Below are positions 36,251 to 45,383 of a DNA stretch of 64,000 nucleotides, in pieces. A program made the position numbers and the translations under genes. Position 1 is the stretch's first letter; every line of letters starts with the position of its first letter. Under the pieces are notes generated by a model, which saw nothing but the letters and a program-made list of their open reading frames with translations, was not told the origin of the DNA and ran no database searches. Origin of the DNA: Pseudomonas sp. BN411 (GTDB lineage Bacteria > Pseudomonadota > Gammaproteobacteria > Pseudomonadales > Pseudomonadaceae); assembly GCF_029871235.1 (NCBI RefSeq), contig NZ_SSOM01000074.1, forward strand, positions 173,552 to 237,551, given 5' to 3'.

Positions 36251-37803
36251 CGCTGTGCATCCCCTGCGATTCCGTAGCCCGCGCCGTTGGTGCCGACGAC
36301 CTGGCCACGGCCCTCGCCCGCGAAGCGGAGCAACGCAAGCTGCCGCTGGAAATCAAACGCACCAGTTCCCGTGGCCTCTACTGGCTGGAACCGCTGCTGG
36401 AGCTGGAAAGCGCCGAAGGTCGCCTGGGTTTCGGCCCGGTTGCGCCGGAGGACGTGCCGTCCCTGCTGGACGCCCTGCAGGGCGACGCCAGCACCCATCC
36501 GCTGGCCCTGGGGCCGGTGGAGGAACTGCCATACCTGAAGAGCCAGCAACGGCTGCTGTTCGCCCGCGCCGGCATCACCCGGCCGCTATCCCTGGATGAC
36601 TACCGCGCCCACGGCGGTTTCGAAGGGCTGGCGCGCGCGATTGGTTTGAGCGGCGATGACGTCGTCACCGCCGTGCTGGATTCCGGCCTGCGTGGTCGGG
36701 GCGGCGCAGCCTTCCCGGCAGGCATCAAGTGGCGCACCGTGCGTGGCGCCGCCGCCGCGCAGAAGTACGTGGTCTGCAATGCCGACGAAGGCGACTCCGG
36801 CACCTTCGCCGACCGCATGCTGATGGAAGGCGACCCCTTCCTGCTGATCGAGGGCATGGCCATCGCCGGCCTCGCCGTCGGCGCCACCATGGGCTACATC
36901 TACGTGCGCTCCGAGTACCCGCAGTCGGTGGATAACCTGCGCGCGGCCATCGAGATCGCCCGCGAGGCCGGCTACCTAGGCGCCAACGTCGGTGGCAGCG
37001 GCCGGGCCTTCGACCTCGACGTGCGCGTAGGCGCTGGTGCCTATATCTGCGGTGAGGAAACCGCCCTGCTGGATTCGCTGGAAGGCAAGCGCGGCGTGGT
37101 CCGTGCCAAGCCACCGCTGCCCGCGCTGCAGGGCCTGTTCGGCCTTCCGACGCTGGTCCACAACGTGCTCACCCTGGCCTCGGTGCCGGTGATTCTCGCC
37201 CGTGGCGCGCAGTTCTACAGGGACTTCGGCATGGGTCGCTCGCTGGGCACCATGCCCTTCCAGCTCGCCGGCAATATCCGCCATGGCGGGCTGGTGGAGC
37301 GCGCCTTCGGTCTGAGCCTGCGCGAGCTGGTGGAGGGCTATGGCGGCGGTACCGCCAGCGGCCGCCCGCTGAAGGCTGCTCAAGTAGGTGGACCGCTGGG
37401 TGCCTGGGTGCCGCCGTCGCAATTCGATACGCCGCTGGACTACGAGGCCTTCGCCGCCATGGGCGCGATGCTCGGCCACGGCGGCGTGGTGGTGGCTGAC
37501 GACAGCCTGGACATGGCCCATATGGCCCGCTTCGCCCTGCAGTTCTGCGCTGAGGAATCCTGCGGCAAGTGCACACCCTGCCGCATCGGCTCGACCCGCG
37601 GCGTGGAAGTGGTGGACCGCCTGATCGCCGCCACGGACATCACCGCTCGCGAGGAGCAGGCCCTGCTGCTCAAGGACCTCTGCGACACCATGACGTACGG
37701 CTCGCTCTGCGCCTTGGGTGGCATGACCGCCTACCCGGTAACCAGCGCGCTCAAGCACTTCCCCGCCGACTTCGGTCTGGAGACCTCGGAGGCCGACCAA
37801 TGA
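36244..37803 (+). CDS. fdsB: Formate dehydrogenase beta subunit FdsB (NADH/FMN site)
   Basis: 519 residues, NuoF-like with a NuoE-like N-terminal stretch. FMN/NAD motifs: GLRGRGGAAFPAGIKW, VVCNADEGDSGTFADR, GAGAYICGEETALLDSLEGKRG. [4Fe-4S] ligands: ESCGKCTPCRIG plus a later Cys. It passes electrons from formate to NAD+. ATG 36244 overlaps the end of fdsG; the longer frame from 36007 is fdsG sequence in another frame. Confidence 0.95.
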   Translation: MLTLCIPCDSVARAVGADDLATALAREAEQRKLPLEIKRTSSRGLYWLEPLLELESAEGRLGFGPVAPEDVPSLLDALQGDASTHPLALGPVEELPYLKSQQRLLFARAGITRPLSLDDYRAHGGFEGLARAIGLSGDDVVTAVLDSGLRGRGGAAFPAGIKWRTVRGAAAAQKYVVCNADEGDSGTFADRMLMEGDPFLLIEGMAIAGLAVGATMGYIYVRSEYPQSVDNLRAAIEIAREAGYLGANVGGSGRAFDLDVRVGAGAYICGEETALLDSLEGKRGVVRAKPPLPALQGLFGLPTLVHNVLTLASVPVILARGAQFYRDFGMGRSLGTMPFQLAGNIRHGGLVERAFGLSLRELVEGYGGGTASGRPLKAAQVGGPLGAWVPPSQFDTPLDYEAFAAMGAMLGHGGVVVADDSLDMAHMARFALQFCAEESCGKCTPCRIGSTRGVEVVDRLIAATDITAREEQALLLKDLCDTMTYGSLCALGGMTAYPVTSALKHFPADFGLETSEADQ

Positions 37804-40676
37804 TCACTATCTTCGACCCCGCCAGCGACATCGATCTCGGCACCCCGGCCCGCGAAAGCGACGTGCAGGTCAGCCTGACCATCGATGGCCGCGAGATCAG
37901 CGTGCCCGCCGGCACGTCGGTGATGCGCGCCGCCGCGCTGCTCGGCACCACCATTCCCAAGCTGTGCGCTACCGATAGCCTGGAAGCCTTCGGTTCCTGC
38001 CGCATGTGCCTGGTGGAAATCGACGGAATGCGCGGCTATCCGGCCTCCTGCACCACGCCGGTGACCGAAGGCATGGTGGTCCACACCCAGACGCCCAAGC
38101 TCGCCACCCTGCGTCGCAATGTGATGGAGCTGTACATCTCCGACCACCCGCTGGACTGCCTGACCTGCTCGGCCAACGGCAACTGCGAGCTGCAGACCGT
38201 CGCCGGCCAGGTGGGCCTGCGCGAGGTGCGTTACGGCTACGACGGCGCCAACCACCTGGACGAGCAGAAGGACGTCTCCAACCCCTATTTCGACTACGAC
38301 CCGAGCAAGTGCATCGTCTGCAACCGCTGCGTACGCGCCTGCGAGGAGACCCAGGGCACCTTCGCCCTGACCATCAGCGGGCGTGGTTTCGAGTCCCGCG
38401 TGGCGGCGGCCGGTGGCGAGAACTTCCTCGACTCCGAATGCGTGTCCTGCGGCGCCTGCGTACAGGCCTGCCCAACCGCCACCCTGATGGAAAAGAGCGT
38501 GGTCGAACTTGGCCAGCCCGAGCGTAGCGTCATCACCACCTGCGCTTATTGCGGCGTGGGCTGCTCGTTCAAAGCCGAAATGAAGGGCGACCAACTGGTG
38601 CGCATGGTTCCGGACAAGAACGGCCAGGCCAACCACGGCCATTCCTGCGTGAAAGGCCGTTTCGCCTTCGGCTACGCCACCCACCCGGACCGCATCACCA
38701 AGCCGATGATCCGCAAGCACATCAGCGATCCCTGGCAGGAAGTCAGCTGGGAAGAAGCGGTGAACCACGCGGCCAGCGAATTCCGTCGCATCCAGCTCAA
38801 ATACGGGCGCGACTCCATCGGCGGCATCACCTCTAGCCGCTGCACCAACGAAGAAACCTACCTGGTGCAGAAGTTGGTGCGCGCCGGCTTCGGCAATAAC
38901 AACGTCGACACCTGCGCCCGTGTCTGCCACTCGCCCACCGGCTACGGTCTCAAGCAGACCCTGGGCGAGTCGGCTGGCACCCAGAGCTTCGACTCAGTGA
39001 TGCAGGCCGACGTGGTGCTGGTGATCGGCGCCAACCCCACCGACGCCCACCCGGTGTTCGGCTCCCAGCTCAAGCGCCGTCTGCGCGAGGGTGCGCGGCT
39101 GATCGTCATCGACCCGCGCCGTATCGACCTGGTGGATTCGCCCCACGCCCGCGCCGAGCTGCACCTGGCGCTGCGTCCGGGCACCAACGTGGCCATGCTC
39201 AACGCCCTGGCCCACGTGATCGTCACCGAAGGCCTGGTCAAACAGGACTTCGTGGATGCTCGCTGCGAAGCGACTGATTTCGCCCGCTGGCGCGATTTCG
39301 TCAGCCTGCCGGAAAACTCCCCCGAGGCCATGGGGCCGATCTGCGGCGTGTCGCCCGACGACATCCGCGCCGCTGCACGGCTCTACGCCACCGGCGGCAA
39401 CGCGGCCATCTACTACGGCCTGGGCGTGACCGAGCACAGCCAGGGCAGCACCTCGGTCATGGGCATCGCCAACCTCGCCATGGTCACCGGCAACATCGGC
39501 CGCGAGGGCGTTGGCGTGAACCCGCTGCGTGGGCAGAACAACGTGCAGGGCTCCTGCGACATGGGTTCGTTCCCCCATGAACTGCCCGGCTATCGCCACG
39601 TTTCCAACGACACCGTGCGCGCCCAGTTCGAGCAGGCCTGGGGCGTGACCCTGCAGCCCGATCCGGGTCTGCGCATCCCCAACATGTTCGAGGCGGCCCT
39701 CGGCGGCACCTTCAAGGCGCTCTACTGCCAGGGCGAGGACATCGCCCAGAGCGACCCCAACACCCAGCACGTCACCGCCGCCCTGTCGGCCATGGAATGC
39801 GTGGTGGTGCAGGACATCTTCCTCAACGAGACCGCCAAGTTCGCCCATGTCTTCCTGCCGGGCAGCTCCTTCCTGGAGAAGGACGGCACCTTCACCAACG
39901 CCGAGCGACGCATCTCCCGCGTGCGCAAGGTGATGGACCCGCTGGGCGGCAAGGCCGACTGGGAGGCGACGCAGCTGCTGGCCAACGCCCTCGGCTACAA
40001 GATGGACTACAAGCACCCGTCCCAGATCATGGACGAGATCGCCAGCCTGACCCCGACCTTCACCCGCGTGAGCTATGCCGAACTGGATCGTCACGGCAGC
40101 CTGCAATGGCCCTGCAACGACGCCGCGCCGGATGGCACGCCGACCATGCACATCGAGGAATTCGTGCGGGGCAAGGGACGCTTCATGCTCACCGGCTACG
40201 TGCCCACCGAAGAGAAGGTCAATAGCCGCTATCCGCTGCTGTTGACCACCGGCCGCATCCTCAGCCAGTACAACGTCGGCGCCCAAACCCGGCGCACCGA
40301 CAACGTCGCCTGGCATGAAGAGGACCGCCTGGAGATCCACCCGACCGATGCCGAGAGCCGAGGCATCACCGAGGGCGACTGGGTGGGCGTGGGCAGCCGC
40401 GCCGGACAGACGGTGCTGCGTGCCAAGGTCAGCGAGCGGGTGGCGCCGGGGGTGGTGTACACCACCTTCCACTTCCCCGAATCGGGGGCCAACGTGATCA
40501 CCACCGACAACTCCGACTGGGCCACCAACTGCCCGGAGTACAAGGTGACGGCCGTGGAGGTGACGCGGGTCTACCACCCCTCCGAATGGCAGAAACGCTA
40601 TCAAGAGTTCAGTGACGAACAGCGGCGCCTGCTCAAGGATCGCCGCAGGACCGAAAAAGTCGAGGTACGCCGATGA
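37800..40676 (+). CDS. fdsA: Formate dehydrogenase alpha subunit FdsA (Mo-bis-MGD)
   Basis: 958 residues. In order: N-terminal [2Fe-2S] domain (KLCATDSLEAFGSCRMCLVEI), His-Cys [4Fe-4S] (HPLDCLTCSANGNC), two ferredoxin clusters (CIVCNRCVRAC, CVSCGACVQACP), the molybdopterin-domain cluster (CAYCGVGC), then the Mo-bis-MGD catalytic part with the active-site cysteine in ARVCHSPTGYGL, so it does not need selenocysteine. It oxidises formate to CO2. ATGA overlap (37800-37803) couples it to fdsB. Confidence 0.96.
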   Translation: MITIFDPASDIDLGTPARESDVQVSLTIDGREISVPAGTSVMRAAALLGTTIPKLCATDSLEAFGSCRMCLVEIDGMRGYPASCTTPVTEGMVVHTQTPKLATLRRNVMELYISDHPLDCLTCSANGNCELQTVAGQVGLREVRYGYDGANHLDEQKDVSNPYFDYDPSKCIVCNRCVRACEETQGTFALTISGRGFESRVAAAGGENFLDSECVSCGACVQACPTATLMEKSVVELGQPERSVITTCAYCGVGCSFKAEMKGDQLVRMVPDKNGQANHGHSCVKGRFAFGYATHPDRITKPMIRKHISDPWQEVSWEEAVNHAASEFRRIQLKYGRDSIGGITSSRCTNEETYLVQKLVRAGFGNNNVDTCARVCHSPTGYGLKQTLGESAGTQSFDSVMQADVVLVIGANPTDAHPVFGSQLKRRLREGARLIVIDPRRIDLVDSPHARAELHLALRPGTNVAMLNALAHVIVTEGLVKQDFVDARCEATDFARWRDFVSLPENSPEAMGPICGVSPDDIRAAARLYATGGNAAIYYGLGVTEHSQGSTSVMGIANLAMVTGNIGREGVGVNPLRGQNNVQGSCDMGSFPHELPGYRHVSNDTVRAQFEQAWGVTLQPDPGLRIPNMFEAALGGTFKALYCQGEDIAQSDPNTQHVTAALSAMECVVVQDIFLNETAKFAHVFLPGSSFLEKDGTFTNAERRISRVRKVMDPLGGKADWEATQLLANALGYKMDYKHPSQIMDEIASLTPTFTRVSYAELDRHGSLQWPCNDAAPDGTPTMHIEEFVRGKGRFMLTGYVPTEEKVNSRYPLLLTTGRILSQYNVGAQTRRTDNVAWHEEDRLEIHPTDAESRGITEGDWVGVGSRAGQTVLRAKVSERVAPGVVYTTFHFPESGANVITTDNSDWATNCPEYKVTAVEVTRVYHPSEWQKRYQEFSDEQRRLLKDRRRTEKVEVRR

Positions 40677-40894
40677 GCACCGACAACCTGATCAAGATGG
40701 CCAACCAGATCGCCCAGTTCTTCGCCTCCGAACCGGACAAGGAGCAAGCGGTGAAGGGGGTGCGCACGCACCTGCAGAGCTTCTGGACGCCGGCCATGCG
40801 CATTGAACTGATGGCCTGGCAGGTAGAGCACCATGGCGAATGTCTGCACCCCCTGGTGCAGCAGGCGCTGGCGGAGCAGGGGAGGGCTGTGTAG
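40673..40894 (+). CDS. fdsD: Formate dehydrogenase delta subunit FdsD
   Basis: 73 residues, the FdsD family: NLIKMANQIAQFFASEPDKEQAVKGVRTHLQSFWTPAMR. FdsD is a small assembly subunit of soluble formate dehydrogenases. ATGA overlap with fdsA. The FdhD/FdsC sulfurtransferase often found between fdsA and fdsD (as in Ralstonia fdsGBACD) is absent and must be supplied from elsewhere. Confidence 0.93.
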   Translation: MSTDNLIKMANQIAQFFASEPDKEQAVKGVRTHLQSFWTPAMRIELMAWQVEHHGECLHPLVQQALAEQGRAV

Positions 40895-40918
40895 CCAACC
40901 GTGGGGGCCCTTCTCTCT

Positions 40919-41016
40919 TGTGGGGGCGAATTCATTCGCTTAGGGCAGCGTAGCTGCCCCTTACAAGGCTTCAGGGCAGGACTGCGTCCTGCATAGCGAA
41001 TGAATTCGCCCCCACA
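40919..41016. repeat. REP doublet, copy 9
   Basis: GTGG variant on both sides, between the convergent fdsD and cdhR genes. Confidence 0.9.
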
Positions 41017-41026
41017 GGTTCTTGGT

Positions 41027-41995
41027 TCAACCTATCTGGCGAGCAGGCTCCGGATCCGGATGCTCATGCCTGTCTTGGCTCGGGCAGGTGGCGAAGCGTG
41101 CTCGGTAGGCACGGGAGAAGTAGGACGACGACTCGAAGCCACAGGCCAGGGCGACTTCCAACACGCTCATGTCGGTCTGGCGCAATAGCTGGCGGGCCTT
41201 GTCCAGGCGCAGGCCGAGGTAGAAATTCGACGGCGTTTCCTTCAGGTGCAAACGAAACAGCCGCTCCAGCTGGCGCGGGGTGACGCTCACCCGCTCGGCC
41301 AGTTCCCGCGAGCTCAGGGGCGTCTCGCTGTGCCGCTCCATCTCGCCAATCACCTGCACCACCTTCTTGTTATGCACGTGGAAGCGGCTGGCGATCTGCA
41401 TGCGCTGATGGTCCTGCTGGGTGCGGATGCGGCCCAGTACGAACTGCTCCGACACCTGCAGCGCCAGGGCTTCGCCGTGGCTGCGGGCGATCAGCGTGAG
41501 CATCAGGTCGAGGCTGGCGGTTCCCCCTGCGCTGGTGATCCGCTTGCCGTCGATCTCGAACAGCTCCTGGGTGACGTTCAGCGCCGGGTAGCGTTCGTGG
41601 AAGGCTTCCAGGGCTTCCCAGTGCAGGGTCAGGCGTTGACGGTTGAACAGTTCGGCCTCGGCCAGGACGAAGCTGCCGGTATCGATGCCCCCCAGCAGCA
41701 GACCGTCGCGTTCGGCACGATTGAGCCAGTGGGCCAGGCGTGGGCCGAAACTGGCCAGCGGCTCAAAGCCGGCCACCACGAACAGGCAATCGCCTTCTGG
41801 CGGTGAGTCCAGCCCGCCATCCACGTTCAGCGACATGCCATTGCTCCCCGGCACCGGGCCGCCATCCAGGCTCAGCAGGCGCCAGCGGTAGAGCTCACTC
41901 CGAAAGCGATTGGCCACCCGTAGGGGCTCGACCGCCGACATCAGGCCGATCATGGAAAAGCCCGGCAGCAGGAGGAAGCTGAACGTCTGTGGCAT
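41027..41995 (-). CDS. cdhR: CdhR, AraC-family activator of carnitine catabolism
   Basis: 322 residues with the same DJ-1-like plus AraC layout as GbdR: FLLLPGFSMIGLMSAVEPLRVANRFR, LGGIDTGSFVLAEAELF, SAGGTASLDLMLTLIARSHG, then SRELAERVSVTPRQLERLFRLHLKETP and MSVLEVALACGFESSSYFSRAYRARF. It is divergent from caiX, as in P. aeruginosa, where CdhR induces the carnitine operon. Start 41995 begins the conserved domain and has GGAA upstream; the frame extends 13 codons to 42034. Confidence 0.9.
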   Translation of the reverse strand: MPQTFSFLLLPGFSMIGLMSAVEPLRVANRFRSELYRWRLLSLDGGPVPGSNGMSLNVDGGLDSPPEGDCLFVVAGFEPLASFGPRLAHWLNRAERDGLLLGGIDTGSFVLAEAELFNRQRLTLHWEALEAFHERYPALNVTQELFEIDGKRITSAGGTASLDLMLTLIARSHGEALALQVSEQFVLGRIRTQQDHQRMQIASRFHVHNKKVVQVIGEMERHSETPLSSRELAERVSVTPRQLERLFRLHLKETPSNFYLGLRLDKARQLLRQTDMSVLEVALACGFESSSYFSRAYRARFATCPSQDRHEHPDPEPARQIG

Positions 41996-42065
41996 GGCCG
42001 CTTTCCGCGAAGGGGATAAGGCACTAAAAAACACTACGCAGCCGCGTGCAAGAAAGGTGGTCGTT

Positions 42066-42078
42066 CCTGTTCAACAGG
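42066..42078. promoter_or_regulatory. Palindrome upstream of cdhR
   Basis: CCTGTT-C-AACAGG is a perfect 13-base palindrome 70 bp upstream of cdhR; candidate regulator site. Confidence 0.4.
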
Positions 42079-42165
42079 TAGTCGTTTTAGTTCGAATCGC
42101 GGGTTCGGACGCTGAGTAATTTGTCTCCATCGGGTTGTAGTGGCGCCCGAAAACGGAAGGAGTTG

Positions 42166-42203
42166 CCGGACAGATCGAACGCAGTAGCTCTCGATCTGTC
42201 CGG
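42166..42203. promoter_or_regulatory. 13-bp inverted repeat upstream of caiX
   Basis: CCGGACAGATCGA (42166-42178) and TCGATCTGTCCGG (42191-42203) are exact reverse complements with a 12-base centre, about 55 bp before the caiX start. It could be an operator in the cdhR-caiX promoter or a leader hairpin; no T-tract follows. Confidence 0.65.
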
Positions 42204-42257
42204 GCCCCGGCTCCTGCACAACAAATAAATAACCGTTTGGCCGCAAGGGGAGCATCA

Positions 42258-43196
42258 ATGAAACGTCTCACCGCATTCGCTGGTTGCTGTCTGTTCGCCC
42301 TCTCCACCACCGCCGCACTCGCCGCCGAAGACGCCAGTTGCCAGAAGATCCGCGTAGGCGTGGTCGGCTGGACCGACGTCGTCGCCACCACCGCCGTCAC
42401 CAACGAACTGCTCGGCAGCCTGGGTTACCAGACCACCCAGACCCAGGCCTCGCAGCAGATCATTTTCGCCGGCATCCAGAAGAAACAGATCGATGTCTTC
42501 CTCGGCTACTGGAAGCCGATCATGGACGACAACATCAAGCCGTTCCTGGCTTCCAAATCGGTGAAAGTTGCCGCCGAACCCTCGCTGAATGACGCCATCG
42601 CCGTACTCGCGGTGCCCACCTACACAGCCGAGCAGGGCCTGCGCACCTTCTCCGATATCGCGAAATTCAAGGACCAGCTGGACGGCAAGATCTACGGCAT
42701 CGAATCCGGCTCCGGCGCCAATACCGCGATCCAGAAGATGATCGACACCAACCAGTTCGGCCTGGGCGGCTTCAAGCTGATCGAGTCCAGCGAGGCGGCC
42801 ATGCTCACCGCGGTCAAGCGTGCGGTGAAGAACAACAAGCCGGTGGTGTTCTTCGGCTGGAAACCGCACCCGATGAACATCCAGATGCCCATCACCTACC
42901 TCACCGGCAGTGAGGACGTGTTCGGCCCCAATGATGGCGCCGCCACCGTCTCCACCGTCACCGCGCCGGACTTCGCCCAGCGCTGCCCCAACGCCGATCG
43001 CCTGCTGGCCAACCTGCGCTTCACCAGCGACCAGGAAGCCCAGCTGATGCAGCCGATCATGGACCGCGAAGACCCAGCCAAGGTCGCCCGCCAGTGGCTC
43101 AAGGCCAATCCGGAAGTGGTCAAGGGCTGGCTCGCCGGGGTCACCACCTTCGACGGCAAGAACGGCGTCGAAAGCGCCTTCGCCTCCTTGAAGTAG
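42258..43196 (+). CDS. caiX: Carnitine-binding protein CaiX
   Basis: 312 residues with a signal peptide (RLTAFAGCCLFALSTTAALA). Choline/carnitine subgroup of OpuAC proteins: RVGVVGWTDVVATTAVTNELLGSLGY, KKQIDVFLGYWKPIMD, GKIYGIESGSGANT, LIESSEAAML, VFFGWKPHPMN. In P. aeruginosa CaiX delivers carnitine to CbcWV. GGGAG precedes ATG 42258. First gene of the carnitine operon; its TAG stop is the first three bases of a repeat. Confidence 0.9.
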   Translation: MKRLTAFAGCCLFALSTTAALAAEDASCQKIRVGVVGWTDVVATTAVTNELLGSLGYQTTQTQASQQIIFAGIQKKQIDVFLGYWKPIMDDNIKPFLASKSVKVAAEPSLNDAIAVLAVPTYTAEQGLRTFSDIAKFKDQLDGKIYGIESGSGANTAIQKMIDTNQFGLGGFKLIESSEAAMLTAVKRAVKNNKPVVFFGWKPHPMNIQMPITYLTGSEDVFGPNDGAATVSTVTAPDFAQRCPNADRLLANLRFTSDQEAQLMQPIMDREDPAKVARQWLKANPEVVKGWLAGVTTFDGKNGVESAFASLK

Positions 43197-43247
43197 GGTG
43201 GGCTTCAGCCCACCTGCCGGCTCGATGGTGGGCTAAAGCCCACCCTA
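43194..43247. repeat. Fifth repeat family: TAGGGTGGGCT inverted repeat abutting caiX
   Basis: TAGGGTGGGCTTCAGCCCAC and, in inverse, GTGGGCTAAAGCCCACCCTA. The caiX stop codon TAG coincides with the first bases of the repeat. Confidence 0.75.
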
Positions 43248-43332
43248 CCGGCTGCGAATGAACCCGATACACCCCATGCGCGGATTGCCCCGCGCACGGT
43301 TTCCGATCGCCTCGCAGAAGGATGAAACAACC

Positions 43333-44217
43333 GTGAACTACGAAGTCATTGTCACCTGTGCCGTCACCGGCGCCGGCGATACCGTCGGCAAGCACCCGGC
43401 CATTCCCGTCACCCCGAAGGAAATCGCCGCCGCCGCCATCGAAGCGGCCAAGGCCGGCGCCACCGTCGCTCACTGCCATGTGCGTGACCCGAAGACCGGC
43501 AAGCCGAGCCGCGATGTGGCCCTGTACCGCGAAGTGGTGGAACGCATCCGCGAAAGCGATACCGACGTCATCATCAACCTCACCGCCGGTATGGGTGGCG
43601 ACCTGGAAATCGGCAAGGGCGAGCAGCCCCTGGAATTCGGCACCGGCACTGACCTGGTGGGACCGCTGGAGCGCCTGGCCCACGTGGAAGAACTGCTGCC
43701 GGAAATCTGCACCCTGGACTGCGGCACCCTGAACTTCGGCGATGGCGACTTCATCTACGTCTCCACTCCGGCCCAGCTGCGCGCCGGTGCCAAGCGCATC
43801 ACCGAGCTGGGCGTGAAGGCCGAGTTGGAAATCTTCGACACCGGCCACCTCTGGTTCGCCAAGCAAATGCTCAAGGAAGGCCTGCTGGAAGACCCGCTGA
43901 TCCAGATCTGCCTGGGGATTCCGTGGGGCGCGCCGGCTGATACCACCACCATGAAGGCCATGGCCGACAACCTGCCACCGGGCATCACCTGGGCAGGCTT
44001 TGGTATCGGTCGCTCGCAGATGCCGATGGTGGCCCAGGCGATGCTGCTGGGCGGCAACGTGCGGGTAGGCCTGGAGGACAACATCTGGCTCGACCGTGGC
44101 GTACACGCCAGCAATGGCCAGTTGGTGGAACGCGCCATCGAGATCATCGAACGCCTTGGCGGTCGCGCCCTGACCCCGGCCGAGGGCCGCAAGAAGATGA
44201 ACTTGAAGCCGCGCTGA
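43333..44217 (+). CDS. cdhC: CdhC, dehydrocarnitine cleavage enzyme (BKACE/DUF849 family)
   Basis: About 294 residues, beta-keto acid cleavage enzyme family: [24 protein letters not shown], zinc-ligand [24 protein letters not shown], and the C-terminal [24 protein letters not shown]. It converts 3-dehydrocarnitine plus acetyl-CoA to betainyl-CoA and acetoacetate. The GTG at 43333 is preferred because family members start NYEVIVTCA and AAGGA lies upstream; an ATG at 43258 would add 25 unrelated residues. Confidence 0.9.
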   Translation: MNYEVIVTCAVTGAGDTVGKHPAIPVTPKEIAAAAIEAAKAGATVAHCHVRDPKTGKPSRDVALYREVVERIRESDTDVIINLTAGMGGDLEIGKGEQPLEFGTGTDLVGPLERLAHVEELLPEICTLDCGTLNFGDGDFIYVSTPAQLRAGAKRITELGVKAELEIFDTGHLWFAKQMLKEGLLEDPLIQICLGIPWGAPADTTTMKAMADNLPPGITWAGFGIGRSQMPMVAQAMLLGGNVRVGLEDNIWLDRGVHASNGQLVERAIEIIERLGGRALTPAEGRKKMNLKPR

Positions 44218-44236
44218 CCGCCCGCACGGACTTTTC

Positions 44237-44274
44237 TCCCCTCTCCCTCTGGGAGAGGGGCCGGGGGTGAGGGA
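44237..44274. repeat. CCCTCTCCC repeat between cdhC and cdhA
   Basis: CCCCTCTCCCTCTGGGAGAG followed by GGGGGTGAGGG; same family as 31366-31469. Confidence 0.75.
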
Positions 44275-44331
44275 AGCCGGATAGCACTCGGAGTTCCCCA
44301 CTCTCCATTCATTCGCCCATCAGGAGCCACC

Positions 44332-45297
44332 ATGTCCTTCGTTACTCAGATCAAGACCTTCGCCGCTCTCGGCAGCGGTGTCATCGGCAGCGGCTGGATC
44401 GCCCGCGCGCTGGCCCACGGCCTCGATGTCATCGCCTGGGACCCGGCCCCTGGCGCCGAAGCCGCCCTGCGCGCGCGCATCGCCAATGCCTGGCCAGCGC
44501 TGCAGAAACAGGGCCTGGCACCCGGCGCTTCCCAGGATCGCCTGCGCTTCGTCGCGACCATCGAGGAGTGCGTGCGGGACGCCGACTTCATCCAGGAAAG
44601 CGCCCCGGAACGACTCGACCTCAAGCTCGATCTGCACGCGAAGATCAGCGCGGCGGCGCGCCCGGATGTGATCATCGGTTCCAGCACGTCGGGCCTCTTG
44701 CCCAGCGAGTTCTACGCCGACGCCGCGCACCCTGAACGCTGCGTGGTCGGTCACCCGTTCAACCCGGTCTACCTGCTGCCACTGGTGGAAGTGGTGGGCG
44801 GCGAGAAGACCGCTCCGGAGGCCGTGCAGGCCGCCATCGAGATCTACACCGCGCTTGGCATGCGTCCGCTGCACGTGCGCAAGGAAGTGCCGGGGTTCAT
44901 CGCCGACCGCCTGCTGGAAGCGCTTTGGCGCGAGGCGCTGCACCTGGTCAACGACGGCGTGGCCAGCACCGGCGAGATCGACGACGCCATCCGTTTCGGC
45001 GCCGGGCTGCGCTGGTCCTTCATGGGCACCTTCCTGACCTACACCCTGGCGGGCGGCAATGCCGGCATGCGCCACTTCATGGCGCAGTTCGGCCCGGCGC
45101 TGCAATTGCCCTGGACCTACCTGCCGGCGCCGGAATTGACCGATACCTTGATCGACCGGGTAGTGGAAGGCACGTCCGAGCAGCAGGGTTCACGTAGCAT
45201 TGCCGAGCTGGAACGCTACCGTGACGATTGCCTGTTGGCGGTGCTCGGTGCCATCAAGGAAACCAAGGCCAATCACGGCTTCGCCTTCGCCGACTAA
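44332..45297 (+). CDS. cdhA: L-carnitine 3-dehydrogenase CdhA
   Basis: 321 residues, 3-hydroxyacyl-CoA-dehydrogenase fold. NAD motif [28 protein letters not shown] at the N-terminus; [38 protein letters not shown]; catalytic [20 protein letters not shown]; and [27 protein letters not shown]. It oxidises L-carnitine to 3-dehydrocarnitine with NAD+. AGGAG lies eight bases before the ATG. Confidence 0.94.
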   Translation: MSFVTQIKTFAALGSGVIGSGWIARALAHGLDVIAWDPAPGAEAALRARIANAWPALQKQGLAPGASQDRLRFVATIEECVRDADFIQESAPERLDLKLDLHAKISAAARPDVIIGSSTSGLLPSEFYADAAHPERCVVGHPFNPVYLLPLVEVVGGEKTAPEAVQAAIEIYTALGMRPLHVRKEVPGFIADRLLEALWREALHLVNDGVASTGEIDDAIRFGAGLRWSFMGTFLTYTLAGGNAGMRHFMAQFGPALQLPWTYLPAPELTDTLIDRVVEGTSEQQGSRSIAELERYRDDCLLAVLGAIKETKANHGFAFAD

Positions 45298-45325
45298 CCT
45301 CAAACCTTCCCGCCACTCCGTGCTG

Positions 45326-45362
45326 ACCCCCTCTCCCTTCAGGAAGAGGGTTGGGGAGAGGG
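45326..45362. repeat. CCCTCTCCC repeat between cdhA and cdhB
   Basis: ACCCCCTCTCCCTTCAGGAA followed by GAGGGTTGGGGAGAGGG; same family as the other intercistronic copies. Confidence 0.7.
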
Positions 45363-45383
45363 CGCCTCGCTGGGAGTTTTTGC

